Positions 1 to 7,850 of a DNA stretch of 11,398 bases are shown here, piece after piece (position 1 is the first letter of the stretch; every line of letters begins with the position of its first letter). A model generated the notes under the pieces. It was not told the origin of the DNA. It was given only the letters and a program-made list of their open reading frames with translations, and did not search any database. Made by a program: the position numbers and the translations under genes. The stretch spans positions 1-11,398 of the forward strand of contig PMLF01000328.1 of NCBI GenBank assembly GCA_003158755.1, written 5' to 3'. This stretch comes from Elusimicrobiota bacterium. Lineage in GTDB: Bacteria; Elusimicrobiota; Elusimicrobia; FEN-1173.

Positions 1-938
1 TGCCGGTCATGGAAGGCAAGGCCATGATCTTCAAGGAGTTCGCCGACATCGACGCCTTCCCCCTCTGCCTGGACACTCAAAACGTCGACGAGATCGTGGC
101 CACCGTCAAGCGCATCGCGCCCGTCTTCGGGGCCATCAACTTGGAGGACATTTCCTCACCCCGCTGTTTCGACGTCGAGGAACGTCTCGCCGCCGAGTTG
201 GACATCCCCGTGATGCACGACGACCAGCACGGCACGGCCATCGTGGTGACGGCCGCCATGATCAACGCGCTGAAGCTCGTGAAAAAGGATTTTTCCCGAT
301 TAAAAGTGGTCATGGTGGGTGCGGGCGCCGCCGGGGGAACCGTGGCCCGGATGCTGGTTTCCTTCGGCGTCCGGAACCTCATCGCCTTCGACCTCAAAGG
401 ACCGATCTACCGGGGCCGGACAGAAAACGTGAACCGCATCACGGAATGGTTTGCCGCCCGCACCAATCCGTCCAACCATCGAGGTTCCTTGACGTCGGCG
501 CTGAAAGGCGCGGACGTCTTTCTCGGACTTTCCGCCCCGGGGGTCGTCACCGCCCGGCAATTGCGGGGCATGGCCAAAAACCCCATCATCTTCGCCCTAG
601 CCAACCCGACTCCCGAAATTACGCCGGAGGAAGTGTCGTCCTTCGCGCGCATCACGGCCACGGGCCGTTCCGACTATCCAAATCAGATCAACAACGCCCT
701 GGCGTACCCCGGCGTGTTCCGGGGCGCCCTGGACGTCCGCGCCCGCGTCATTAACCACGCCATGAAACTGGCCGCGGCCAAGGCCATCGCCGGGACGGTC
801 TCGCGGTCGGAGCTGCACGACGATTACATCATCCCTTCCCTGTTCAACTCGGTGGTGGTGCCCCGGGTGGCCGCGGCCGTCGCGCGGGCCGCCGTCCTTA
901 CCGGCGTCGCCCGTCTCCGGCGCGGCTCCGACTCGTAG
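1..938 (+). CDS. Malic enzyme (malate oxidoreductase, decarboxylating), C-terminal part; 5' end outside window
   Basis: Oxidative decarboxylation of malate to pyruvate and CO2 with NAD(P)+, in the cytoplasm. The frame is open through the first base, and the residues before the first ATG (base 9) read L-P-V ahead of MEGKAM, as inside malic enzymes, so that ATG is internal and the true start lies upstream. Counting from it, LEDISSPRCF (45-54) and MHDDQHGTA (69-77) carry the metal and substrate acidic residues (E46, D47, D71). The dinucleotide-binding GxGxxG is GAGAAG (104-109), with FDLKGPIYRGR after it. ANPTPE (199-203 region) and NQINNALAYPGVFRGAL (225-241) are the family's C-terminal signatures. 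The protein ends at the usual place for short bacterial malic enzymes, with no phosphotransacetylase domain of the MaeB type. NAD versus NADP preference cannot be settled by eye. The next gene starts 7 bases after the stop, suggesting co-transcription. Confidence 0.95.
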   Translation, partial: PVMEGKAMIFKEFADIDAFPLCLDTQNVDEIVATVKRIAPVFGAINLEDISSPRCFDVEERLAAELDIPVMHDDQHGTAIVVTAAMINALKLVKKDFSRLKVVMVGAGAAGGTVARMLVSFGVRNLIAFDLKGPIYRGRTENVNRITEWFAARTNPSNHRGSLTSALKGADVFLGLSAPGVVTARQLRGMAKNPIIFALANPTPEITPEEVSSFARITATGRSDYPNQINNALAYPGVFRGALDVRARVINHAMKLAAAKAIAGTVSRSELHDDYIIPSLFNSVVVPRVAAAVARAAVLTGVARLRRGSDS

Positions 939-945
939 TTTTTCC

Positions 946-1935
946 GTGGAACGAAAAACAAGCCGGTTATTCCCTTTCTTCTCCGCATCGTTGGCATTGT
1001 TTTGCGCGGCCGCGTCGGCGGTGGCGGCGGGAACGGAAGGTTTCACGTTCTTGAACACGCCCCCGGCGGCGGCGCCGTCGGGAATGGCGGGCGCGGTCGC
1101 TGCGGCGTCGGGGGAATCCTGGGCGGCGTTCTACAACCCCGCGGGGTTGGCCCGGTTGTCCCGGGACGCGGTTTCTCTCGACGGTCGGGCGGCGTGGGAA
1201 GACGTGAAGAACGAGGCGGTTTCTTTTTCTTGTCCGTCGGGACGGGGCGCCTGGGAGTTGGCGGCGGGCGTGTTGACCGTGGGGGGGATCGAGCGGACGC
1301 GGTACGATCCCTCCTCTCCCGACCGGTTCACGACGGACGGATCGGTCCGCGCGGGGGACCAATTCGCGGGAGCGGCATACGCCCGGCGGTTGTCACCCGA
1401 CGTGGACGGTGGGGTGGGCGTCAAAATCTTGAGCGAGAAATTGGACAACCGTTCCGCCCGGACGGTGGCTTTCGACGCGGGGGTCGTCCGGCAGATGAAT
1501 GATTCTTGGCGCTGGGCCGCGGCCTTGTTGAACGCGGGACCCGACGCTCGCTTCGATTCCCAACGCTTCCCGACGCCCGTACGTCTTCAATTGGGCGTTC
1601 GTTGTTCACCGGCCTCATGGGTGGATTGGGAGGCGGATTGGTCCGACGCTTTTCACGGAGAGAAATCGGTCTTGTTGGGCGGTCAGTTTCATCCGGAGGA
1701 GGGGAATTATTTTCTTCGTTTGGGTTACCGGGCCCAATCTCACGGCAACGGTTTGGGAGATTGGTACGGCGCCACGGGAGGCCTGGGCGGGCGTTGGGGA
1801 AATATTGAGGCGGATTACTCCGTCCAGCCCTTCGGCGGCCTCGGCGTCGTCCAACAAGTGTCGCTCTCCTGGCGGTTCGGAAGAAAATATTATCTTTCCG
1901 GGAGCCGTCGCCTTCAGAAAAATTTGTCGAGGTGA
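946..1935 (+). CDS. PorV/PorQ family outer-membrane beta-barrel protein (FadL-like fold)
   Basis: Predicted exported outer-membrane protein of 329 residues. The start is GTG at 946, which keeps a clear signal peptide: basic MERKTSR, a hydrophobic core to about residue 25, and an A-x-A type cleavage site near residues 26-28. No good Shine-Dalgarno lies upstream. The mature N-terminus has the PorV/PorQ hallmark of a small-residue-rich stretch followed by SWAAFYNPAGLARL (58-71), close to the family pattern A-x-x-NPAGLA. The rest alternates polar and aromatic residues like beta-strands, ending in a typical last strand, VSLSWRF (about 305-311). About 18 mostly basic and polar residues follow that strand instead of the usual terminal aromatic. 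Known members act in type IX secretion or as uncharacterised envelope porins. No other type IX gene is visible here, so only the family is claimed. It lies 7 bases after the malic enzyme and 61 bases before the ligase pair. Confidence 0.82.
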   Translation: MERKTSRLFPFFSASLALFCAAASAVAAGTEGFTFLNTPPAAAPSGMAGAVAAASGESWAAFYNPAGLARLSRDAVSLDGRAAWEDVKNEAVSFSCPSGRGAWELAAGVLTVGGIERTRYDPSSPDRFTTDGSVRAGDQFAGAAYARRLSPDVDGGVGVKILSEKLDNRSARTVAFDAGVVRQMNDSWRWAAALLNAGPDARFDSQRFPTPVRLQLGVRCSPASWVDWEADWSDAFHGEKSVLLGGQFHPEEGNYFLRLGYRAQSHGNGLGDWYGATGGLGGRWGNIEADYSVQPFGGLGVVQQVSLSWRFGRKYYLSGSRRLQKNLSR

Positions 1936-1996
1936 AAGCAACCTGACGGCAAAAAATAGTAATCTACGCCTCGCCGCCGGTTATCGGTCGACATCC

Positions 1997-4765
1997 ATGC
2001 CCCAACGATCAATTCTTTCCGATTTCGTTTCCCGCCTGGTGGCCGCCATGCTGCCGGTCTCCTATTTTTTGGTGACCGTTTCCTTTTACCTGAAGACCTA
2101 CGATTCCGCCCAGATCAAAATCACCCTCACCCAGATCGGGCTCTCTCTCTTGGCGGTGCTTTGGGTGTCGCAACTCCTTTTGGAGAAACGGTGGCCCTTC
2201 CGACGGGAGGATTTGTTCCTTGCCGCGCCGTTCCTGGCGGTCCTGGCGTCGGGGATCCTTTCCTGGAGCCGCAGCGAATTTCCGGGCGGCAGCTTCGACG
2301 AGGGGCTCCGCCGGGTGCTTTACTCGTTCTCCGGGCTGATCGCTCTGTCGGAATTCCGCGGGCAGGATCGTCAGAGGCGGCTTCTACGTTGGCTGGTCGC
2401 CGCCTTCGCGGTGGTGGTCGCTTACGGAGTCATCCAATATCTCGACACGCGCCTTTTCCCACCGGGTGCGCCGGAACTGGGCCTGGACAAGTTCGTCTGG
2501 CGGCAAGCTTTCGGCGCGCGCGTCTTCTCCACCTTCGGCAACCCCAACTTCTACGGGAACTTCCTGGTCATCATCACGCCGATCCTTCTGGTCCTTTACT
2601 TTAAGGACGGCGGCCAAGTTTTCCGGCCGTACCTGCTCATGCCGATCCTGGTGGGCGTGGTGGTCCTGGCGGATAAATTGTGGCTGGGTTCTTTCGGAGG
2701 CGTTCCGGGAGACCTCCGTTTGTGGGCGGGTCTTGGTCTGGCGGCGCTCGCTTTGGCGACGGCGGCCCTCGTGTTTTGGCGGACTCCCACGGGGGCGTCG
2801 GCGGGAATGCTGCTTTTCTTCGGCGCCATGTTCGTCAACCTCTATTCCACGGAAACGAAAGGCGCTTGGGTCGGGTTCGTGGGGGCGATCGTGGCGACGT
2901 CGGTCCTCACCGGTCTTTTCCTTATGGGCGAGGGGGCGCGGAGAGTTACGCGCCGGTTGCTCATCGCGGCGGGCTTGACCGCGCTGCTGGGCATGGGCGT
3001 CGTCGGATACGTCGCGCGCCAGCGGGTCCAGTCCGTCAGTTTCCGCGTTTTCACGTGGATCAGCACCTGGGAGATGATTCGGGAACATCCCGTTTTAGGC
3101 GCCGGCATCGGCACCTTTAAATACACCTACCCCGCTTACCGTCGGCCGGAAATCATTTTGCTGGAAGCCAAGTCCAACACCGAAACGGACCACGCCGAGG
3201 AGGAATATCTCGAGACGTGGTCCGACGAAGGGATGGTGGGTTTCGGCATTTTTCTTTGGATGATCCTGTCCGTCAGCGTTGCGGGTCTCAAGACCCTCCG
3301 CCGGTTGACCGCCGGGGCCGGACCGCCCTCGGGAATCGAGGGAGAGCGGGTCTATTCCCTGGTCGCTTACATGGGGGCCTGGTGGGCCGCCCTCCTTCAC
3401 TGGACCATGGACGTTTCGGTGCGCTTCGTTTCTTCGGGGATTTATTCGCTCCTTCTGCCCGCCCTAGTGTCGGGGCTTTCCCGGGAAAAAACGCCGGTCG
3501 CTCGCCAGGACGATCCGTCCCCCATGGACCGTTGGGTGCGCCTGACCGTGGCGGGTTTCTGGACCGGAATATTCCTCTGTTTGCCGAGATATTATTCCGA
3601 TCAATCGTTGATCATCCAATTTTGGCCGGCCCTCTTAATGGGCGCCCTCTTGTGGTCGTTGGGGGAAGTCTTGGAAATTCGTTTATCGTCGGAAAAGTCC
3701 GCTTCCAAAGCGCCGGCGCCGTTCCACCGCGTGCCCCTCGTTTCACTTTCGCTCGGGCTGCTCCTCCTGGCGCTTTGGGGACGATGGATGTTCCCTCCTT
3801 TCCGGAATTTCTTCAAAGCCGATCTGGACCACAACGCCGGGATCTTCTTTTCCCGGAGCGGGATTTGGTCCAAAGGACCGGAGTTCGACGGCGCCGCCGC
3901 CGGCCTCCCTCCCGAGATGCAGGAGGAATACGCCCGGGTGGGCGGTGCCCTGGAACACTACCAGGAGGTCGACCGCCTCAACCCCTATTTCCCCATGGCC
4001 TCCTATTTTATCGGAAACGTTTACAACGATTGGGGGTCGGCTATTCTTTCCCGCGGTTTGGAAGCCCGTTCCCAGGGGCGGAAGGAGGAAGCCGGAAAAC
4101 TTATCGACGGTGCCATCTCCGACTGGAACTCCGCTGAAAAAGCCTACGACCGGTTGAAGGCGTTCGCGCCCAATTACGTCCAGACCCATCACGAGGTGGG
4201 GCTGCTGTACCTGAAGCGCATGGAGATGGACAACGCGCTGGGAGACGCGGCGAAGGCGCGCCAAGACGGCGACAAGGCTCTCGAGAACTTCGGAAAGTAC
4301 CAGCTCCTGGACCCCGTCTTCCCGCCGAACTATTACTGCATGGCCCGCGTCCACTCCTTGCGCGGCGAATGGGAGAAAGCGGCGGAGGATTACCGCGGCG
4401 CCCTCGCCTACAACACCGCCAACGTCGTCCATCGCCTGTATCCCGACCGGAACCTGGAAACGAACGTGGACCTCGGACGCCTCCTGCTCACTCAACTGGA
4501 ACAGGAACCGTCGAAGAACGGGCGTTTCGATCCCGCGAACCCTTTGTTCGAAGGCTCCGTGAAGGCCTTCGAGTCGGCGTTGGGATCCTTCCGGGATTTG
4601 GGCGAGTCGTCGGACTACCTCCGTTTCGCCGAGGACGCCCATAAGGGGCTGGGGCTCCTATATCTCCGGGCGGGAGACAAGGCCCGGGCGACGGAGCACT
4701 GGGGCTGGGTGATGTCCGTCGATCCCAAAGACCCCGATCTGCTGCGGGTCACTCAGCGTAAATGA
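1997..4765 (+). CDS. O-antigen ligase (Wzy_C) family membrane protein with C-terminal TPR region, copy 1
   Basis: Large integral membrane protein (922 residues from ATG 1997), probably acting on undecaprenyl-linked or other exported glycans at the outer face of the inner membrane. About eleven hydrophobic segments precede a periplasmic loop. Signatures are STFGNPNF (178-185), R350-V-F-T-W354, HPVLGAGIGTF (364-374) and EYLETWSDEGMVG in the Wzy_C core. More membrane segments follow, then a soluble region (about 640-922) with TPR-like helices, clearest at NYYCMARVHSLRGEWEKAA and GLGLLYLRAGDKARATEHW. Odd: where the family has a His-Asn pair 11 residues before the conserved Gly, this copy has E401-E402, with the nearest His at 399. 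The frame is open back to 1805, but that start would overlap the previous gene by 130 bases. ATG 2048, preceded by GGTGG, is an alternative. Ligase, polymerase or protein O-glycosyltransferase cannot be separated by sequence. Confidence 0.85.
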   Translation: MPQRSILSDFVSRLVAAMLPVSYFLVTVSFYLKTYDSAQIKITLTQIGLSLLAVLWVSQLLLEKRWPFRREDLFLAAPFLAVLASGILSWSRSEFPGGSFDEGLRRVLYSFSGLIALSEFRGQDRQRRLLRWLVAAFAVVVAYGVIQYLDTRLFPPGAPELGLDKFVWRQAFGARVFSTFGNPNFYGNFLVIITPILLVLYFKDGGQVFRPYLLMPILVGVVVLADKLWLGSFGGVPGDLRLWAGLGLAALALATAALVFWRTPTGASAGMLLFFGAMFVNLYSTETKGAWVGFVGAIVATSVLTGLFLMGEGARRVTRRLLIAAGLTALLGMGVVGYVARQRVQSVSFRVFTWISTWEMIREHPVLGAGIGTFKYTYPAYRRPEIILLEAKSNTETDHAEEEYLETWSDEGMVGFGIFLWMILSVSVAGLKTLRRLTAGAGPPSGIEGERVYSLVAYMGAWWAALLHWTMDVSVRFVSSGIYSLLLPALVSGLSREKTPVARQDDPSPMDRWVRLTVAGFWTGIFLCLPRYYSDQSLIIQFWPALLMGALLWSLGEVLEIRLSSEKSASKAPAPFHRVPLVSLSLGLLLLALWGRWMFPPFRNFFKADLDHNAGIFFSRSGIWSKGPEFDGAAAGLPPEMQEEYARVGGALEHYQEVDRLNPYFPMASYFIGNVYNDWGSAILSRGLEARSQGRKEEAGKLIDGAISDWNSAEKAYDRLKAFAPNYVQTHHEVGLLYLKRMEMDNALGDAAKARQDGDKALENFGKYQLLDPVFPPNYYCMARVHSLRGEWEKAAEDYRGALAYNTANVVHRLYPDRNLETNVDLGRLLLTQLEQEPSKNGRFDPANPLFEGSVKAFESALGSFRDLGESSDYLRFAEDAHKGLGLLYLRAGDKARATEHWGWVMSVDPKDPDLLRVTQRK

Positions 4766-7128
4766 TCGGAGGGGCGCTACTCCTCCTCTTTTCGGTCTGT
4801 CCCCTTCTTTTCTTCACCGACCTCACCCGCAATCCCTACGCGATCCAGGCCACGGTTCTGCAGATCGGCCTTCTCTCCGTCGTCGGCGCAATGGCGGTCG
4901 GCGCCCTTCGAAAGGGAGCGTTCCCCTTTCGTCGAACGCTCTTGGACGTCCCGGTCCTCGCGTGGACGGGCGTGGCGCTCCTGAGCTGGGGCGTTTCCTG
5001 GCTCGCCCATCCAATCCTTCGGCCCTCCATCCTCCACGAGGGGTTCCGCAACCACCTTTTCCTGGCGGTCAACCTCGTCCTTCCGTTTTTCCTCGCCCGG
5101 ACGGTCCCGTCGTGGGAAGACCGCATCCGCCGCGCGATGCTGGCGGTGGGAGGCATTGCGGCGGCCTATGGGCTGGCGCAATATTTCGGGGTCGAATGGA
5201 TTTGGGACAAAGCGTTGAATCCGTACAACGGCCGCCCCGTCTCCACCTTCGGCAACCCGAACTTCTTGTCCTCCTACCTGGTCCTTCTGACTCCGTTCGC
5301 TCTTTGGGAGTTTCAAAAAGCGAAACCGGCGGCTCGGTCCGGCTGGGGTCTTTTGATCCTGCTCTACGGGAGCGCGTTGATCGCCACGATGACCCGCTCG
5401 TCGTGGATCGGAGGCTCCGTTGCCGCAGCGGTGTTTTTCGTCCGGGTTCGCCCCGAGGACGCGAAACGGCGGAAAGGGTTGGCTCTGCTGGGTGGAATTC
5501 TGCTCCTCGTGGCATTGGTTTGGCCGTCGAGCCCTATGGCCGAGGGCCGCCAGGATCCGGTCCATCGCATGGTGGAACTGTTTCACGGCTTTTCGGGGCG
5601 GGAATCCTACGGTTCCTGGGACCAACGCCGCTTGATCTGGAACTGCGCCTGGGACATGTCGAAGGAGCGGCCTCTCCTCGGAAAAGGCTGGGGCTGCTTC
5701 GAACTCTTTTTTCCTTTTTATCAGGGATCTCATCTCCACGACGCCGTCTTCCAGTCGTACCGCACCCACGCCAACAATGCTCACAATGTCGTTATGGAAG
5801 TTGTCTCCCAGACGGGCTTCTTGGGGTTGGGCGTCGCCCTATGGTTGGTGATCCTTTTTGCGTTCTTGGCCTGGCGGCGGCTCCCAGGTTTGCCGGAGGA
5901 CCGCCGCGACTTAGCCTGGGCCAAGGCGGCGGCGCTGGCGGGCATGCTGGCCGACAATTTCTTCGGCAACGTCTCTCTGTTTTTCGCGATGCCGGCGCTC
6001 CTCTTCGCTTGGACGGCCGGCGGCTTCGCCGTGGACGCTTCCGACGGGGAAAGCCGCGAATCCTCGCCCCGGCGTCCGGTGGTCTTCTTGGCCGCCGCCC
6101 TGGCTCTTGTCGCCGCGGCGGGCGGCGTCGTTTGGATTTACCGGTCATGGAGGGCGGAAACGAGCTTTTTCGAGGGGTACAAGCGCGTCCACGGCGGCAA
6201 CGCCTCGGGGGCCGACCGTTTCCTGGAAACCTCCCGCGAATGGCGGCGGTTCGAGGTGAACAACGCATACGAGCTGGGGAATGTGTATCTCCAGCAGGCG
6301 CGGCAGGGGCTCAAGGAGGGATTGACCGACGAACCGCGCGCCCTCTTGGAAAAGGCCGTGGGGGCTTACGACGACGCCGTCGCCGCCAACGCCGGTTATG
6401 ACGAAGTCCACTTCAACAAAGCGTCGGCCCTCCTCATGCTGGGCCGCCCGGAGCTGGCCGAAGAGGAACTCCGTATTTCGCTCTTCATAAACCCTCTGAA
6501 CGTCGAGACCTACCGCCTGCTGGGAGACCTCCGCTCGAAAGGGATCGCCGATCCCCTGACGGAGGAGGACTTTTTCTCTCTGGGCGTCCTTCATTTTCCC
6601 AGGCGGGAGGATTTCCGTATGAGGTTGGGAAATGCTTGTTTCCGCGACGGCCGGTACGCCGAGGCGTCCGAGGCTTTCGCCGGAGCTCTTTCTTTAAACG
6701 TCGACGACAAGGCGGCCCAGGCGGGACTCCGCGCTTCCATCTCAAAGGCGGGGCTGCCTCCTCCTCCTATTTTGGCCGCGCCCGCTCTGGTCGCCGAAGT
6801 GCGGGACTTGGCCGGCCGTAAGCGGTATGCGGAGGCTTTAGCCAAGGCGGAATCCTTGTCGGCGCTGGCGCCGGATTGGCCCCTGGACCGGCTCATGATC
6901 GCGGACCTTCGATACGAGACGGGAGACCCCTCCGGCGCCTTGACGTCCTATGACCGGTTCCTCTCTTTCGAGCCTTCCCACCGCGCGGCCCGCCTCAACA
7001 AGGCGCGAACCCTCTCGCTTCTCGGACGGCGCGAGGAGGCTCTCGTCCTGGTCCGGGACCTCCTTCGGGAAAATCCTTCAGACGAAGGGGCCAAGGTTTT
7101 GTTGTTGCAGTTGACACCGCGAAACTGA
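4762..7128 (+). CDS. O-antigen ligase (Wzy_C) family membrane protein with C-terminal TPR region, copy 2
   Basis: A 788-residue paralogue of the preceding protein with the same plan: N-terminal membrane bundle, large periplasmic loop, a few more membrane spans, then a TPR-rich tail. Shared signatures are VLQIGLL near the N-terminus (TQIGLSLL in copy 1), STFGNPNF (161-168), QRRLIW with R290 and W293, and RPLLGKGWGCF. Unlike copy 1 it keeps the ligase His motif exactly: H341-N342, nine residues, then G352 and GFLG. Tail repeats include AVGAYDDAVAANAGYDEVHF, LGNACFRDGRYAEASEAFAG and LRYETGDPSGALTSYDRF, covering about residues 490-788. The start codon lies in an ATGA overlap with the stop of copy 1 and has no separate Shine-Dalgarno, so translation is probably coupled. 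Likely role: transfer or polymerisation of lipid-linked glycan at the periplasmic face. The acceptor is unknown. Confidence 0.87.
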   Translation: MIGGALLLLFSVCPLLFFTDLTRNPYAIQATVLQIGLLSVVGAMAVGALRKGAFPFRRTLLDVPVLAWTGVALLSWGVSWLAHPILRPSILHEGFRNHLFLAVNLVLPFFLARTVPSWEDRIRRAMLAVGGIAAAYGLAQYFGVEWIWDKALNPYNGRPVSTFGNPNFLSSYLVLLTPFALWEFQKAKPAARSGWGLLILLYGSALIATMTRSSWIGGSVAAAVFFVRVRPEDAKRRKGLALLGGILLLVALVWPSSPMAEGRQDPVHRMVELFHGFSGRESYGSWDQRRLIWNCAWDMSKERPLLGKGWGCFELFFPFYQGSHLHDAVFQSYRTHANNAHNVVMEVVSQTGFLGLGVALWLVILFAFLAWRRLPGLPEDRRDLAWAKAAALAGMLADNFFGNVSLFFAMPALLFAWTAGGFAVDASDGESRESSPRRPVVFLAAALALVAAAGGVVWIYRSWRAETSFFEGYKRVHGGNASGADRFLETSREWRRFEVNNAYELGNVYLQQARQGLKEGLTDEPRALLEKAVGAYDDAVAANAGYDEVHFNKASALLMLGRPELAEEELRISLFINPLNVETYRLLGDLRSKGIADPLTEEDFFSLGVLHFPRREDFRMRLGNACFRDGRYAEASEAFAGALSLNVDDKAAQAGLRASISKAGLPPPPILAAPALVAEVRDLAGRKRYAEALAKAESLSALAPDWPLDRLMIADLRYETGDPSGALTSYDRFLSFEPSHRAARLNKARTLSLLGRREEALVLVRDLLRENPSDEGAKVLLLQLTPRN

Positions 7129-7139
7129 GGGGATATATA
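7111..7139 (+). promoter_or_regulatory. Candidate sigma-70 type promoter for the receiver/RluA unit
   Basis: A perfect TTGACA (7111-7116) is followed after exactly 17 bases by TATATA (7134-7139) in an otherwise GC-rich window. The -35 box lies inside the last codons of the second ligase gene and the -10 just after its stop. Transcription would start near 7146, giving a leader of about 50 bases before the start codon at 7197. The -10 matches the consensus at only four of six positions, so the call is moderate. Confidence 0.5.
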
Positions 7140-7183
7140 TACGGGTCGCGCGGGGGAGGCACGAGGGCTGCCATCCGTCCTTT

Positions 7184-7199
7184 CATGGGAGGACCCATG
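7184..7199 (+). promoter_or_regulatory. Inverted repeat enclosing the ribosome binding site and start codon
   Basis: CATGGG, loop AGGA, CCCATG form a perfect 6-bp inverted repeat, extendable by one U-G pair (7183/7200). The Shine-Dalgarno GGGAGG (7187-7192) is half in the stem and half in the loop, and the start ATG (7197-7199) is in the 3' arm, paired with another in-frame ATG at 7185. Folding in the mRNA would hide the start codon. The Shine-Dalgarno sits 4 bases before ATG 7197, which supports 7197 over 7185 as the start. Confidence 0.5.
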
Positions 7200-7850
7200 G
7201 CTCATACTCCGGATAACGAAGCGGCCGACGTCCGCCGCCTGATCCACGAATTGAACAATCTGCTGGCCGTTTTGCATGGACACGCCGAAGCTTTATCCCG
7301 GTCGCTGGACGGCGAGGATCCCCGTCGAAAACACCTGGATGGAATTTACGACGTCTTGAACCGTTCGACGGAATCCGTCCGCCGCGTGTCGGCGGCGATC
7401 AACGGCTGCGTTCCCGAACTCACCCCTCTTTCCGCTCCTCCCGTTTCGATGCAAGGCACGGAGACGGTCCTCTTGGTCGACGACGAAGCCGCGCTCCGCG
7501 CCGTCACGGGACGGTTCCTCGGCATGAACGGTTACAAGGTCCTGGAAGCCGGCAACGCCGAGGAGGCCCTCGCCAAGTTTGACGGCGTCGGCGCCGAAGT
7601 GGACGCGCTGGTCACCGACTTGATGATGGAGGGGATGAACGGCGCGGAGTTGGCTCGCCGCCTCCGCGATCGCCGCCCCGGCCTCAAGGTGTTGTTTCTG
7701 TCCGGTCACGGCGTGGCGGAAATGCGCCGCCATACCGGCGAAGAGCCTGAGGAAAACTTTTTGACCAAACCGTTCCGCCCCAGGGATCTCCTCCTGCGTT
7801 TGCGCCGCGTCCTCGACGCCGCCACCGCCGACGTCGCCGAATCGGGATGA
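7197..7850 (+). CDS. Signalling protein: HisKA-like dimerisation helices joined to a receiver domain, no ATPase domain
   Basis: A 217-residue cytoplasmic protein in two parts. Residues 12-68 resemble the two-helix dimerisation and phosphoacceptor module of histidine kinases: IHELNNLLAVLHGHAEAL has the H-box form with candidate phospho-His H17, and a second helix runs KHLDGIYDVLNRSTESVRRV. A Pro-rich linker (72-86) leads into a complete receiver domain (about 89-207) with acidic pair D95/D96 in LLVDDE, phosphoacceptor D141 in VTDLMMEGMNG, S169 in FLSGH and K191 in FLTKPF. The linker reads straight into TETVLLVDDE, as at the kinase-receiver junction of hybrid kinases, but the whole HATPase domain (usually over 100 residues) is absent. 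There is no DNA-binding output domain. It may act as a phosphate relay or adaptor for a kinase elsewhere. Start chosen by the Shine-Dalgarno GGGAGG; ATG 7185 would add four residues. Confidence 0.85.
   Translation: MAHTPDNEAADVRRLIHELNNLLAVLHGHAEALSRSLDGEDPRRKHLDGIYDVLNRSTESVRRVSAAINGCVPELTPLSAPPVSMQGTETVLLVDDEAALRAVTGRFLGMNGYKVLEAGNAEEALAKFDGVGAEVDALVTDLMMEGMNGAELARRLRDRRPGLKVLFLSGHGVAEMRRHTGEEPEENFLTKPFRPRDLLLRLRRVLDAATADVAESG

Noticed and set aside
9..11. ATG at base 9 as the malic enzyme start
   Set aside because: The frame is open to base 1 and the upstream codons fit the family just before MEGKAM. The malic-domain N-terminus is missing, so the gene enters from outside.
946..1935. Type IX secretion system locus
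   Set aside because: Only a PorV/PorQ-like protein is present, with no PorT, SprA, GldK-N or C-terminal sorting domain partners, and the family also occurs outside that system.
1805..1996. Extending copy 1 of the ligase back to 1805
   Set aside because: The extension overlaps the PorV-like gene by about 130 bases, has no hydrophobic or family-like sequence, and ATG 1997 leads directly into the first membrane region.
3743..4642. Antisense open frame of 299 codons opposite the first ligase
   Set aside because: It lies wholly inside a well-supported TPR coding region and has no ribosome binding site or family similarity.
4777..5784. Antisense open frame of 335 codons opposite the second ligase
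   Set aside because: It is rich in Arg, Gly, Pro and Glu with no recognisable motif, and is explained by GC-biased third positions of the real gene on the + strand.
4962..6401. Second + strand frame of 479 codons within copy 2
   Set aside because: Arg/Gly/Pro-rich shadow frame. The Wzy_C motifs and TPRs are all in the other frame.
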